Of a DNA stretch of 64,000 bases, positions 1 to 8,469 are shown piece after piece (the stretch's first letter is position 1; each line of letters begins with the position of its first letter). The stretch is from Pseudomonadota bacterium (GTDB taxonomy: Bacteria; Pseudomonadota; Alphaproteobacteria; Caulobacterales; Caulobacteraceae). The translations under genes and the position numbers were made by a program. Under the pieces are notes generated by a model that saw nothing but the letters and a program-made list of their open reading frames with translations, searched no databases and was not told the DNA's origin. The DNA is taken from positions 1-64,000 of the forward strand of contig JAEWJI010000011.1 in assembly GCA_023386645.1 (NCBI GenBank). Reading direction: 5' to 3'.

Positions 1-212
1 TCTAACCCCGTGCCCGTGGAAGCGCCTTCACGCGGAGCGTCACGCGAAGCCGAAACGGTATTTCCATTTCCAACCTCCGGGCTCCGCGCCCGGCGCTCCG
101 CACGCCTCCCGCTCAACCTCGGCCCCCAGGCCAGAGGACGATGACGCGCGTCCGCGTTTGCCTTCCCCCGCGTCGCCCCGCTAAGCGTAGCCAAAGACAA
201 CGGAGACGCGCC

Positions 213-1145
213 TTGGCCATTCCCGCATCGCTGCAAGCCAGTCTAAAGCTGCCGGTGATCGCCGCCCCGATGTTCCTGGTGTCCGGGCCGGATCTTGTCG
301 TCGAGTGCTGCAACGCCGGGGTGATCGGGACCTTCCCATCCCTGAACCAGCGCACCACCGAGGGCTATCGGGAGTGGCTGCACGAGATCAAGGCGCGCCG
401 CAGCCCCGACGCGGCCGCCTTCGGCGTCAACCACATCGTCCACCCGACCAATCCCCGCCTGATGGCCGACATGATGGTGTCGGTAGAGGAGAAGGTCCCG
501 CTGATCATCACCTCGCTTGGGGCCGTCCGCGACGTGGTCGACGCGGTCCACGGCTACGGCGGCGTGGTCTTCCACGACATCGCCAATGTGCGTCATGCCC
601 GAAAGGCGGCCCAGGCGGGGGTCGACGGCCTGATCCTCGTCGCAAACGGCGCGGGCGGTCACGCGGGCGTGGTCAATCCCTTCGCCCTGGTGGAGGAGGT
701 CCGCACCTTCTTCGACGGGACCATCATCCTGTCCGGCTGTCTGTCCACGGGAAGGGATATCGCCGCCACCCAGATGATGGGCTGCGACTTCGCCTACATG
801 GGCACCCGCTTCATCGCCACGGAAGAGAGCCAGGCCCAGGCGGCCTACAAGCAGATGATCGTCGACGCGGGCGCCAGCGACATCACCTATACCCCCGCCG
901 TCTCCGGCATCCCGGCCAACTTCCTGACCCCCTCCCTGATCGAGAACGGCATCGACCCGAAGTCACTGCCCGAGCACAAGCTCGACATGGGCGAGGAGGC
1001 TCGGGCCTGGAAGACGGTCTGGTCCGCCGGCCAGGGATCGGGCGCCGTGCACGACGTCCTGCCGACCGCCGCCCTGATCGACAGATTGACGCAGGAATAC
1101 GCTCAGGCGGCGGATCAATTCGCCTCCGCCCGCTACGGCCGCTAG
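213..1145 (+). CDS. Nitronate monooxygenase (2-nitropropane dioxygenase family)
   Basis: FMN-dependent TIM-barrel enzyme of about 310 residues, expected to oxidise alkyl nitronates such as propionate 3-nitronate in the cytoplasm. The N-terminal strand with PVIAAPMFLVSG, the glycine-rich phosphate-binding stretch GLILVANGAGGHAG and the later FAYMGTRFIATEES motif are all typical of the family. An in-frame ATG at 141 would add 24 arginine-rich residues with no homologous character. I prefer the TTG at 213, which has GGAG about 8 bases upstream and begins directly before the conserved barrel start. It appears monocistronic, with a 33-base gap to the next gene. The physiological substrate cannot be told from sequence. 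Confidence 0.88.
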   Translation: MAIPASLQASLKLPVIAAPMFLVSGPDLVVECCNAGVIGTFPSLNQRTTEGYREWLHEIKARRSPDAAAFGVNHIVHPTNPRLMADMMVSVEEKVPLIITSLGAVRDVVDAVHGYGGVVFHDIANVRHARKAAQAGVDGLILVANGAGGHAGVVNPFALVEEVRTFFDGTIILSGCLSTGRDIAATQMMGCDFAYMGTRFIATEESQAQAAYKQMIVDAGASDITYTPAVSGIPANFLTPSLIENGIDPKSLPEHKLDMGEEARAWKTVWSAGQGSGAVHDVLPTAALIDRLTQEYAQAADQFASARYGR

Positions 1146-1178
1146 GAACCGACCAGGCTTCACCGCGTCTGGTCCTCC

Positions 1179-1865
1179 ATGTTCAAATCCGTTCTCGCCG
1201 CCGCCGCCCTGCTTGCCGTCCCTGCCACGGCTTCGGCTCAGGAGGGCGGCTGGGACTTCGGCCTCGGCGCCGGGACCGACAACCGCTCCAAGATGGCCTC
1301 CAAGTCCGACGGAGATCCCTTCGCCTGGGGCCAGGCGACCTGGACCTCGGCCGACGGCGCCGTCTACGCCGGCCCCGCCTTCGAGACGGTCAAATCGAAC
1401 GGCTCGGAGCTGGAGCTTGAGGTCAACGCCGGCTGGCGGCCCCAGTGGCTGGGCTTCGACTGGGACCTCAACGTCGCGCACAAGTGGCAGGTCGACGCCG
1501 ACCCGGCTTCGGACGACGACGCCTGGGAGTTCACCGCCGAGGTCAGCCGTTCGGTGGGTCCCGCCAGCGCCTCCGTTCAGCTCCAGCACTCGCCGGACGG
1601 CACGGGCTCGACCGAGGCCTGGACCTGGGCGCAGGCCGAACTGGGCTGGGAGTTCCGCCCCTCATGGGAGGTCAGCGCCGCCGTCGGCCGCCGCGAGCAA
1701 GACAACGCCCAGGACTACACCGGCTGGAACGCCGGCCTGACCTGGTCGCCCAGCCGCAACCTCGACCTGGACCTGCGCTACTACGACACCGACGCGCAGG
1801 ACCTGCCAGGCGACCCGACGCGCTACGATTCGGCGGTCGTCCTCGCCGTCAGCACCTGGTTCTAA
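1179..1865 (+). CDS. Small outer-membrane beta-barrel protein (putative TorF-like porin)
   Basis: A 228-residue exported protein. The first 20 residues form a clear signal peptide ending in ATASAQ. The mature part is made of alternating short strands rich in W, Y and acidic turns (for example WDLNVAHKW, AELGWEF, LDLRYY), and the protein ends in a C-terminal phenylalanine, the usual outer-membrane assembly signal. Length and the repeated strand-turn pattern fit the TorF family of putative porins, but the family assignment is an inference from architecture. Its stop codon overlaps by four bases the stop of the convergent transsulfuration gene. Confidence 0.7.
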   Translation: MFKSVLAAAALLAVPATASAQEGGWDFGLGAGTDNRSKMASKSDGDPFAWGQATWTSADGAVYAGPAFETVKSNGSELELEVNAGWRPQWLGFDWDLNVAHKWQVDADPASDDDAWEFTAEVSRSVGPASASVQLQHSPDGTGSTEAWTWAQAELGWEFRPSWEVSAAVGRREQDNAQDYTGWNAGLTWSPSRNLDLDLRYYDTDAQDLPGDPTRYDSAVVLAVSTWF

Positions 1866-3022
1866 CGCAGCGCCTGTTCCAGATCGGCGATCAGGTCGTC
1901 CACGTCCTCGACCCCGACCGACAGGCGGATCAGGCTGTCGGTCACCCCGCCGGCCTCCCGCACCTCCTTCGGCACAGAGGCGTGGGTCATGATCGCCGGG
2001 TGGTTCACCAGGCTCTCCACCCCGCCCAGCGACTCGGCGAGCGTAAACACCTGCACCCGCTCCAGCACCTGGCGCGTCCGGGCCAGGTCGCCGTCCAGGA
2101 TCACCGTCACCATCCCGCCGAACCCGCTCATCTGCCGGGCCGCGAGCTCATGCTGCGGATGGCTGATCAGGCCCGGATAGACGACCCGAGCCACTCCCGG
2201 CCGATCCTCCAGCCAGCGGGCCACCGCCAGGGCGTTCTCGCAGTGGGCCTTCATCCGCAGGCCCAGCGTCTTCAGCCCCCGGTTGGCCAGGAAGGCGTCG
2301 AACGGCCCCATCACCCCGCCGACCGAGTTCTGCAGGAACTTCAGCTGGGCCGCCAGGTCCGCGTTGGCCGTCGCCAGCACCCCGCCGATGATGTCCGAAT
2401 GGCCGTTCAGGTACTTGGTCGCCGAGTGCATCACGATGTCGGCGCCAAGGCTGATCGGCTGCTGGCACCAGGGCGTAGCGAAGGTGTTGTCGACCACCAG
2501 GATCAGGCCCCGGGCCTTGGCGATCCGCGACAGAGCCGCGATGTCGGCCAGCTTCATCAGCGGGTTCGTGGGCGTCTCGACCCACAGCATCCGCGTCCGG
2601 TCCGTGATCGCCGCCTCGACCGCGCTCAGGTCGCTCAGGTCCACATAGGCGAAGTCCAGCCCCATCGAGCGGCGCCGCACCCGCTCGAACAGCCGCCAGG
2701 AGCCGCCGTAAAGGTCGTCGCCGGTCACGATGTGCGCCCCGGCGTCCAGGAGTTCCAGCGCCGTCGATGTCGCCGCCATGCCCGAAGCGAAGGCGAAGGC
2801 GTGCGTCGCCCCCTCCAGGTCCGCGATACAGGCCTCGAACGCCTCCCGCGTCGGGTTCTTGCCCCGGGCGTACTCGTAGCCCTTGTTCACGCCCGGGCTC
2901 TCCTGGGCGTAGGTCGAGGTGGCGTAGATCGGCGTCATCACCGCGCCGGTCGTCGGATCGGGCCGCTGGCCGGCGTGAATGGCGCGGGTTGAGAAGCCCT
3001 GGCGGTTGGTCAGCTTGGCCAT
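1862..3022 (-). CDS. Cystathionine gamma-lyase / gamma-synthase family PLP enzyme
   Basis: A 386-residue Cys/Met-metabolism PLP enzyme. It has the family start GFSTRAIHAGQ, the substrate-loop YEYARGKNPTREAFE, the cofactor aspartate in VVDNTF and the Schiff-base lysine in SATKYLNGHSDIIGG. It begins three bases after the stop of the cystathionine beta-synthase gene, so the two are probably translated as a unit. That pairing favours a gamma-lyase role (cystathionine to cysteine, reverse transsulfuration) over gamma-synthase, though the fold cannot separate lyase, synthase and O-acetylhomoserine specificity. No metabolic regulator or riboswitch is visible upstream. Confidence 0.88.
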   Translation of the reverse strand: MAKLTNRQGFSTRAIHAGQRPDPTTGAVMTPIYATSTYAQESPGVNKGYEYARGKNPTREAFEACIADLEGATHAFAFASGMAATSTALELLDAGAHIVTGDDLYGGSWRLFERVRRRSMGLDFAYVDLSDLSAVEAAITDRTRMLWVETPTNPLMKLADIAALSRIAKARGLILVVDNTFATPWCQQPISLGADIVMHSATKYLNGHSDIIGGVLATANADLAAQLKFLQNSVGGVMGPFDAFLANRGLKTLGLRMKAHCENALAVARWLEDRPGVARVVYPGLISHPQHELAARQMSGFGGMVTVILDGDLARTRQVLERVQVFTLAESLGGVESLVNHPAIMTHASVPKEVREAGGVTDSLIRLSVGVEDVDDLIADLEQALR

Positions 3023-3025
3023 GGT

Positions 3026-4429
3026 TCAGCGATTCAGGCTCAGGTGGTTGATCAGGTCGACCCGGGCGATCAGGCCGACGAACTTTTCGCCGTCCAGCAC
3101 GATCGCCACCCGATCGCGGTCGAAGATCGGAATGAGGTCGTCCAGGCTCTCGGTTACCTGAAGCGTGTCCAGGTCCCGCGTCATCACCTCGCCGACCGGC
3201 TTCTTGAACCGGGCCTCGCGGGTGATCTCGTCGGTGTTCATCACATGGACGATGTCGCTCTCGTCCAGAATGCCGACCAGACGCCCGTCCTGGATGATCG
3301 GCAGCTGCGATACGTCGGCGCCCCGCATCCGCTTGAAGGCGGTGTCCAGGGTGTCGTCCGGCCCCGCCGTCACCACCGCCCCGTCCTCGTACTTGCGGGT
3401 GATCAGGTCCGACAGGTCGCCGTGCAGTTCCCGCTCGCCCAGCCCCTGATCCGCCAGCCAGGCGTCGTTGTAGACCTTCGACAGATACTTCGCCCCGGTG
3501 TCGCAGACGAAGGTCACGCAGGTCTTCGGCTCGGCCTGCTCCCGACACCACCGCAGGGCCGCGGCGATCAGCGTGCCCGACGACGACCCCGCCAGGATGC
3601 CCTCCTTCAGCAGCAGGTCGCGCACCGTCGCCACGGCCTCGGCGTCGGAAATCGAATAGGCCTTGTCGATCAGGCTCATGTCGGCCGTGTCTGGCACGAA
3701 GTTCTGACCGATGCCCTCGACGGTGTAGCTGCCTTCCGGTCCCGGCACGCCCTCGTTGACGATGCCCGCCAGGGTCGAGCCCACCGGGTCCGCCAGGACG
3801 ATCTCCGCCTTCGACCCCTGGCTCTTGAGGAACCGCGCCACCCCGGTGATCGTCCCGCCCGAGCCGATGCCGGCGACGACCGCGTCCACCTGTCCGCCGG
3901 TCTGTTCCCAGATCTCCGGTCCCGTGGTCTTCACATGGGCCTGGCTGTTGGCGTCGTTGGCGAACTGGTTGACGAAGTAGCCGCCCGGGATCTGCTGGGC
4001 CAGCCGCTCGGCCATGTCGGTGTAATACTCGGGATGCCCATGCGGCACGTCCGAGCGGGTCAGCCGCACATCGGCGCCCATGGCCCGCAGATGCTGAATC
4101 TTCTCCTTGGACATCTTGTCGGGGATGACCAGCAGGACCTTGTAGCCCTTCTGCTGGCCCACCAGGGTCAGGGCCAGGCCGGTGTTGCCGGCGGTCGCCT
4201 CGACGATCGTCCCGCCCGGCTTCAGCCAGCCCTCGCGCTCGGCCTCGGCGATCATCTCGACCGCGATCCGGTCCTTGATCGAGCCGCCGGGGTTCTGGCT
4301 CTCCAGCTTCAGCAGCAGGCGGCAGGGCCCGGTGTCCAGCTTGGTCACCTCCACCATCGGCGTCTTGCCGATCAGGTCCAGCAGCGAGCCGGTGGGGCCG
4401 GCGAGAACCGGCTGGGGAGAGAGAGACAT
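3026..4429 (-). CDS. cbs: Cystathionine beta-synthase with C-terminal CBS domain pair
   Basis: PLP-dependent enzyme condensing serine and homocysteine to cystathionine. From the ATG at 4429 the protein has 467 residues. Residues 1-320 are the fold-type II catalytic domain, with the PLP lysine K52 in NPGGSIKDR, the asparagine loop GNTGLAL and the phosphate loop GSGGTITG. Residues about 340-465 are two CBS motifs that usually bind adenosyl ligands. A longer reading to 4522 exists, but ATG 4429 is preceded by TGGAG at good spacing and by the normal family N-terminus. It is the first gene of a two-gene operon and divergent from rnr. Confidence 0.9.
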   Translation of the reverse strand: MSLSPQPVLAGPTGSLLDLIGKTPMVEVTKLDTGPCRLLLKLESQNPGGSIKDRIAVEMIAEAEREGWLKPGGTIVEATAGNTGLALTLVGQQKGYKVLLVIPDKMSKEKIQHLRAMGADVRLTRSDVPHGHPEYYTDMAERLAQQIPGGYFVNQFANDANSQAHVKTTGPEIWEQTGGQVDAVVAGIGSGGTITGVARFLKSQGSKAEIVLADPVGSTLAGIVNEGVPGPEGSYTVEGIGQNFVPDTADMSLIDKAYSISDAEAVATVRDLLLKEGILAGSSSGTLIAAALRWCREQAEPKTCVTFVCDTGAKYLSKVYNDAWLADQGLGERELHGDLSDLITRKYEDGAVVTAGPDDTLDTAFKRMRGADVSQLPIIQDGRLVGILDESDIVHVMNTDEITREARFKKPVGEVMTRDLDTLQVTESLDDLIPIFDRDRVAIVLDGEKFVGLIARVDLINHLSLNR

Positions 4430-4528
4430 CCGAAGCTCCAGAGGCGAACGGGCCGGAAGCTGATCGCCGGGATGAGTGAGGTCAAGCGCTGCAAGATTTC
4501 GCCTAAACGCCTCGAAGCGCATTAGAGC

Positions 4529-6841
4529 ATGGACATGAGCCGTTCACCCAAACGCCCCGCCGCCGGTCTGCCCGACAAGGACACGCTCCTGGCCTTCCTG
4601 CGCGAAGCCGGAGAGGCCGAGAAGGGCGACATCGCCAGGCACTTCGGCCTGAAGGGCGGCGAGCGCCGCGCCCTGCGCGAGATGATCCGCGAGCTGGAGG
4701 CCGAAGGGAAGCTGGGCCGCCGGGGCCGCAAGGGCCTGACCGAGGCCGGCGCCCTGCCGCCCGTCGGGGTTGCTGATGTGGTCGAGAGGGACGCCGACGG
4801 CGAGCTCTATGTCCGCATGGTCGACGCCTCCGCCGACGCACCGAAGGCCGTGCTGGTGCCCGGTGATCGCAGGCAGGCGGCGCCGGCCCCCGGCATGGGC
4901 GACCGGCTTCTGGTCAAGTTCAGCCGAAACGGCGACGACTGGGAAGCGCGGCTGATCAAGAAGCTGGACGCCGGGACCAACCGGGTGCTCGGCGTCATCC
5001 GCAAGGCGGCGCGGGAAACCCGGGTCGAGCCAGTCGACCGTCGCTCCAAGGACGTGCTCGTCGTGCCCCAGGCCCAGGCCGAAGACCTGCGCGACGGCGA
5101 CCTGGTGCTGGCCGCCATCGAGCGGGGCGAGCGCTACGGGCCCAAGCGCGGCAAGATCCTGGAGACCATCGGCCGCGAGGACGATCCCCGCGCCGCCTCC
5201 CTGATCGCCATCCACGCCCACGGCGTTCCCACCGGCTTCTCCGAAGCCGTCGAGCGGGAAGCCGACGATCAGGACCTGCCGACGCTCAAAGGCCGCGAGG
5301 ATCTTCGCGAGGTCCCGTTCATCACCATCGATCCCTCCGACGCCCGGGACCATGACGACGCCGTCTACGCTCAACGCGACGACGACCCGAAAAACGAGGG
5401 AGGCTGGATCGTCTGGGTCGCCATCGCCGATGTGGCCGCCTACGTCCGGCCGGGCTCGGCCCTGGATCGGGAGGCGCGGGCCAAGGGCAACTCGACCTAC
5501 TTCCCCGACCGGGTCGAGCCGATGCTGCCTGAGGTGCTCTCCAACGGCCTGTGCAGCCTGAAGGAAGGCGAGAACCGCGCCTGCCTGGCCGTCCGGATGG
5601 TCTTTGACAAGGACGGCCGAAAGACCGGCCACCGCTTCGTGCGCGGCCTGATGCGGTCCCAGGCCAAGCTGTCCTACGAGCAGGCCCAGGCCGGGATCGA
5701 CGGCGAGCCCGACGACAAGGCCGGCCCGCTGATGGAGCCGATCCTCTATCCGCTCTGGAACGCCTATCGCGCCATGCTGAAGGGCCGGCTGAAGCGCAGC
5801 CCCCTGGCCATCGATAGCCCGGAACGCCGCATCCGCATGACTCCGGACGGCCAGATCGCCTCCATCGAGCCTCGCGTCAGCCTGGAGGCGCATCGGCTGA
5901 TCGAGGAGATGATGATCCAGGCCAACGTCTGCGCGGCGGAAACCCTGGAGCAGAAGCGAACGCCCCTGCTCTATCGCGTCCACGACGCCCCCAGCCAGGA
6001 GAAGCTCTTCAACCTGGCCGACTTCCTCCAGACCATCGGCAAGCCCTGGGCCAAGGGCGAACCGGCCACGACCAAGCGCTTCAACAAGCTGTTGGACGAG
6101 ACCCGCGAGACCTCGCACGCCGAGGTCGTCAACGAGGTCGTGCTGCGCACCCAGATGCAGGCGATCTATTCGGCGGAGAACGTCGGCCACTTCGGGCTGA
6201 ACCTGGACCGCTACGCCCATTTCACCTCGCCGATCCGGCGCTATTCCGACCTGATCGTTCACCGGGGCCTGATCCGGGCCCTGGGCCTCGGCTCGGACGG
6301 CCTCACGGACCGCGAGATCGCCGAACTGCTCGCCATCGCGGACCAGGTGACCCAGACGGAGCGCCGGTCCATGGCCGCCGAGCGCGACGCCATGGATCGC
6401 TACATCGCCGCCTTCCTCGAGGAGCGGGTCGGCGCGACCTTTACCGGCCGCATCACCGGCGTCACTCGCTTCGGCCTGTTCGTCCGACTGGACGAGACGG
6501 GAGCGGACGGCCTCGTGCCCGTTTCGTCGCTCGGCGGCGAGTACTTCCAGCACGACGACCGGGCCCACGCCCTGGTCGGGGAACGCTCCGGCCAGCGGTG
6601 GCCGCTGGGCAAGCGGGTGGAGGTGCGGCTGACGGAGGCCACCCCGGTCACCGGCGGGCTGCTGTTCGAGATGCTGAGCGAGCCGGACCCGCGCGACCCG
6701 AACGCGCCCTCGGTGCGACTGGGCATGCGGGCCCGAGGCGACGGCCCGCGCGGCCGGGGGCGTCCTGGCGGACCCAAGCCACGCAACGGCGGCAAGCCCT
6801 CTGGCGGCCTGAAGGGCGTGCGCAAGGGCAAGCGACGTTGA
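4529..6841 (+). CDS. rnr: Ribonuclease R
   Basis: 3'-to-5' exoribonuclease of 770 residues that degrades structured RNA and takes part in trans-translation and rRNA quality control. Domain order: N-terminal winged helix (about 12-70), cold-shock-like region (about 80-230), RNB catalytic domain (about 250-580) with the metal-binding DARDHDDAVYA motif near residue 271, S1 domain (about 635-715), and a basic Gly/Arg/Lys-rich tail of about 40 residues. The start ATG at 4529 has only a weak ribosome site; a second ATG lies two codons later. Its stop overlaps the TTG start of the following Nudix gene. smpB, its usual functional partner, is also in this window. Confidence 0.95.
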   Translation: MDMSRSPKRPAAGLPDKDTLLAFLREAGEAEKGDIARHFGLKGGERRALREMIRELEAEGKLGRRGRKGLTEAGALPPVGVADVVERDADGELYVRMVDASADAPKAVLVPGDRRQAAPAPGMGDRLLVKFSRNGDDWEARLIKKLDAGTNRVLGVIRKAARETRVEPVDRRSKDVLVVPQAQAEDLRDGDLVLAAIERGERYGPKRGKILETIGREDDPRAASLIAIHAHGVPTGFSEAVEREADDQDLPTLKGREDLREVPFITIDPSDARDHDDAVYAQRDDDPKNEGGWIVWVAIADVAAYVRPGSALDREARAKGNSTYFPDRVEPMLPEVLSNGLCSLKEGENRACLAVRMVFDKDGRKTGHRFVRGLMRSQAKLSYEQAQAGIDGEPDDKAGPLMEPILYPLWNAYRAMLKGRLKRSPLAIDSPERRIRMTPDGQIASIEPRVSLEAHRLIEEMMIQANVCAAETLEQKRTPLLYRVHDAPSQEKLFNLADFLQTIGKPWAKGEPATTKRFNKLLDETRETSHAEVVNEVVLRTQMQAIYSAENVGHFGLNLDRYAHFTSPIRRYSDLIVHRGLIRALGLGSDGLTDREIAELLAIADQVTQTERRSMAAERDAMDRYIAAFLEERVGATFTGRITGVTRFGLFVRLDETGADGLVPVSSLGGEYFQHDDRAHALVGERSGQRWPLGKRVEVRLTEATPVTGGLLFEMLSEPDPRDPNAPSVRLGMRARGDGPRGRGRPGGPKPRNGGKPSGGLKGVRKGKRR

Positions 6842-7545
6842 ATCAGCCCTTCGACGGCGCTCAGGACCTGCGCGACGCGCCTCCAACGCCCGGCGCTCGC
6901 CAGCGGCCGAAGGACGCCGCGACCCTGATCCTCGTCCGCTCCGGCCGGCGGCCGGAGGTGCTGATGGGACGTCGCGCGGCGGGCCACGTCTTCATGGCCT
7001 CGAAATGGGTCTTCCCCGGAGGTCGGGTCGAGCGTGCCGATGGGAGCGCGGCGGCGGCCAGCGAGTTGTCGAGCGCCGATGCGAGTCGACTCGGCCGGGA
7101 AACAACCCCGCGCCGGGCCCGCGCCCTGGCCCTCGCGGCGGTGCGCGAGACTTTCGAGGAGACCGGGCTGATCCTGGGGCGCCCCGCCCCGACCACTTCG
7201 GTGGTCGGACCTTGGCGGGAATTTCGCCAGGCGGGCGCCCTGCCGGACCTGATCGCCCTCCGTTACATCGCTCGGGCGGTGACGCCTCCGGGACGAACCC
7301 GCCGGTTCGATGCACGCTTCTTCATGGCCGACGCGCGGACCCTGTTGCATCCGGAGCCCACGACGGGCTCAGGCGAGTTGGACGAGATCGCCTGGTTCAG
7401 CCTGGACGAGGCCCAGAAGCTGGACCTTCCGGCCATCACTCGCTTCGTCCTGGCCGAGACCAGGCGGCGACTGGAAACGCCCGACGCTCCCCTGCCCTTC
7501 GTCCGCATGGTTCGCGGCCGCCACAGGATCGACCACCTCGACTGA
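6838..7545 (+). CDS. Nudix hydrolase, NUDT19-like with long Nudix-box insertion
   Basis: Predicted 235-residue Nudix hydrolase. The phosphohydrolase motif is split. WVFPGGRVE is followed by about 35 inserted residues before the helix AAVRETFEETGLILG, which keeps the REUXEEXGU core. This layout is typical of NUDT19-like proteins, which in eukaryotes act on CoA derivatives; the bacterial substrate is unknown. The start is TTG at 6838 in a TTGA overlap with the rnr stop, so translation is coupled to RNase R. The reading frame is open further upstream inside rnr, but that portion is a shadow of rnr. Confidence 0.8.
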   Translation: MNQPFDGAQDLRDAPPTPGARQRPKDAATLILVRSGRRPEVLMGRRAAGHVFMASKWVFPGGRVERADGSAAAASELSSADASRLGRETTPRRARALALAAVRETFEETGLILGRPAPTTSVVGPWREFRQAGALPDLIALRYIARAVTPPGRTRRFDARFFMADARTLLHPEPTTGSGELDEIAWFSLDEAQKLDLPAITRFVLAETRRRLETPDAPLPFVRMVRGRHRIDHLD

Positions 7546-7547
7546 GG

Positions 7548-8105
7548 TCAGGGCTGGACCGGCCGGGTCAGGTCGAACTCGACGCGCATGAAGCGTCCCT
7601 CGGGACGGCGCAGCTCATAGGCGAACATTCGACCGGGATGGACTTCCATCGCCCAGATATTCGTCGTCGAGACCTGTGCGCCGCCCGCGATGAACTGGTC
7701 GATCGACTCCCGGTCGACCGGAAACTCCTGGCGCCCAGCCGTGCCCGGCGAGACCGTGTCGCCGCCGTACATGTGATAGCCGTGGATCACCCCCTGCTCG
7801 TCCCGATGATCGTGCTTGAGCCTCAGGCCATCAGGGGTTCGGGTGACGATCCATCTCCTGGACCGATCCTCACCGACCGCGAAGGGGATGCCGACCTCGT
7901 CCGAAGCGCAGTCCCGGACCTGCATGACAAGGCGATTGGACCGAAAGTCCGCATCCGCGGGATCGTCGGTGACCACGCGCCCCTCGAAGGCCTGGCCGCA
8001 CAGGGCGTTCAGGCGGGCCAGGAACTCGTCCTGGGGTCCATTCGCCGCGGGAACGGTCGCGCAACCGGCGGCCAGCGCGAAAAGTGCAAGCGGGAGAACT
8101 TTCAT
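7548..8105 (-). CDS. Predicted lipoprotein of unknown function
   Basis: A 185-residue protein with a short lipoprotein signal. The hydrophobic core LPLALFALAAGC ends in a lipobox whose cysteine at about residue 15 would be acylated. The mature part has conserved-looking HDHRDEQG and YHMYGGDT stretches and two cysteines that could pair (LNALCGQ and VRDCASD). I do not recognise a named domain. It is convergent with the Nudix gene (two-base gap) and divergent from rpmG. Likely envelope-located; function not assignable. Confidence 0.65.
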   Translation of the reverse strand: MKVLPLALFALAAGCATVPAANGPQDEFLARLNALCGQAFEGRVVTDDPADADFRSNRLVMQVRDCASDEVGIPFAVGEDRSRRWIVTRTPDGLRLKHDHRDEQGVIHGYHMYGGDTVSPGTAGRQEFPVDRESIDQFIAGGAQVSTTNIWAMEVHPGRMFAYELRRPEGRFMRVEFDLTRPVQP

Positions 8106-8156
8106 CAGGCCAGCCTAGGCCTTATTTCCCTGTCCTCAATGCGACCCCGGCGCCGG

Positions 8157-8184
8157 TTGACTTTGAGGCGCCCCTGAGTATGTT
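8157..8184 (+). promoter_or_regulatory. Candidate sigma-70 promoter for rpmG
   Basis: A -35 element TTGACT (8157-8162) and a -10 element TATGTT (8179-8184) are separated by 16 bases and lie about 50 bases upstream of the L33 start. The match is 5/6 and 4/6 to the consensus, strong for a GC-rich alphaproteobacterium. Transcription start is not known. Confidence 0.5.
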
Positions 8185-8232
8185 CCGCGCCTTCGTTTTC
8201 AGCGGCTTTCGCCGTCGCAGAGGTAATTCCCG

Positions 8233-8400
8233 ATGGCCAAACCGGCTTCGATCAAGATCCGCCTGAACTCCACGGCCGACACCGGCTTCTTCTACGTCAC
8301 CAAGAAGAACGCCCGGACCATGACCGAGAAGATGGTCGTCAAGAAGTACGACCCGGTCGTGAAGAAGCACGTCGAGTTCAAGGAAGGCAAGATCAAGTAA
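8233..8400 (+). CDS. rpmG: 50S ribosomal protein L33
   Basis: A 55-residue basic ribosomal protein of the large subunit. Reading from ATG 8233 gives a start MAKPASIKIRLNSTADTGFF and a lysine-rich end HVEFKEGKIK, the standard alphaproteobacterial L33 sequence without the zinc-binding cysteines, that is, the C-minus form. Ribosome site AGGTAA lies about 8 bases upstream. It is monocistronic, with its own promoter and a strong terminator. Presence beside pleD-divK matches Caulobacter gene order as I recall it. Confidence 0.95.
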   Translation: MAKPASIKIRLNSTADTGFFYVTKKNARTMTEKMVVKKYDPVVKKHVEFKEGKIK

Positions 8401-8425
8401 GGCTCTCGTCAGCCCGATCTTCGTG

Positions 8426-8456
8426 ACGCCCGGCTGGTTCAGCCGGGCGTTTTCGT
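8426..8456 (+). terminator. Rho-independent terminator after rpmG
   Basis: Perfect 11-bp stem (8426-8436 pairing with 8440-8450) with a GTT loop, followed by TTTCGTTT. It lies 26 bases after the L33 stop and 20 bases before the end of the convergent pleD gene. Confidence 0.85.
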
Positions 8457-8469
8457 TTGGCCGGACGGC

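Noticed and set aside
1..212. Possible coding or regulatory content before the nitronate monooxygenase
   Set aside because: The 24 codons from ATG 141 are arginine-rich and unlike the family start; no other convincing frame or promoter could be placed in this 212-base edge.
4544..6886. Long minus-strand open frame antisense to rnr (780 residues)
   Set aside because: High-GC shadow frame; no protein-like composition or motif, while RNase R on the other strand is complete.
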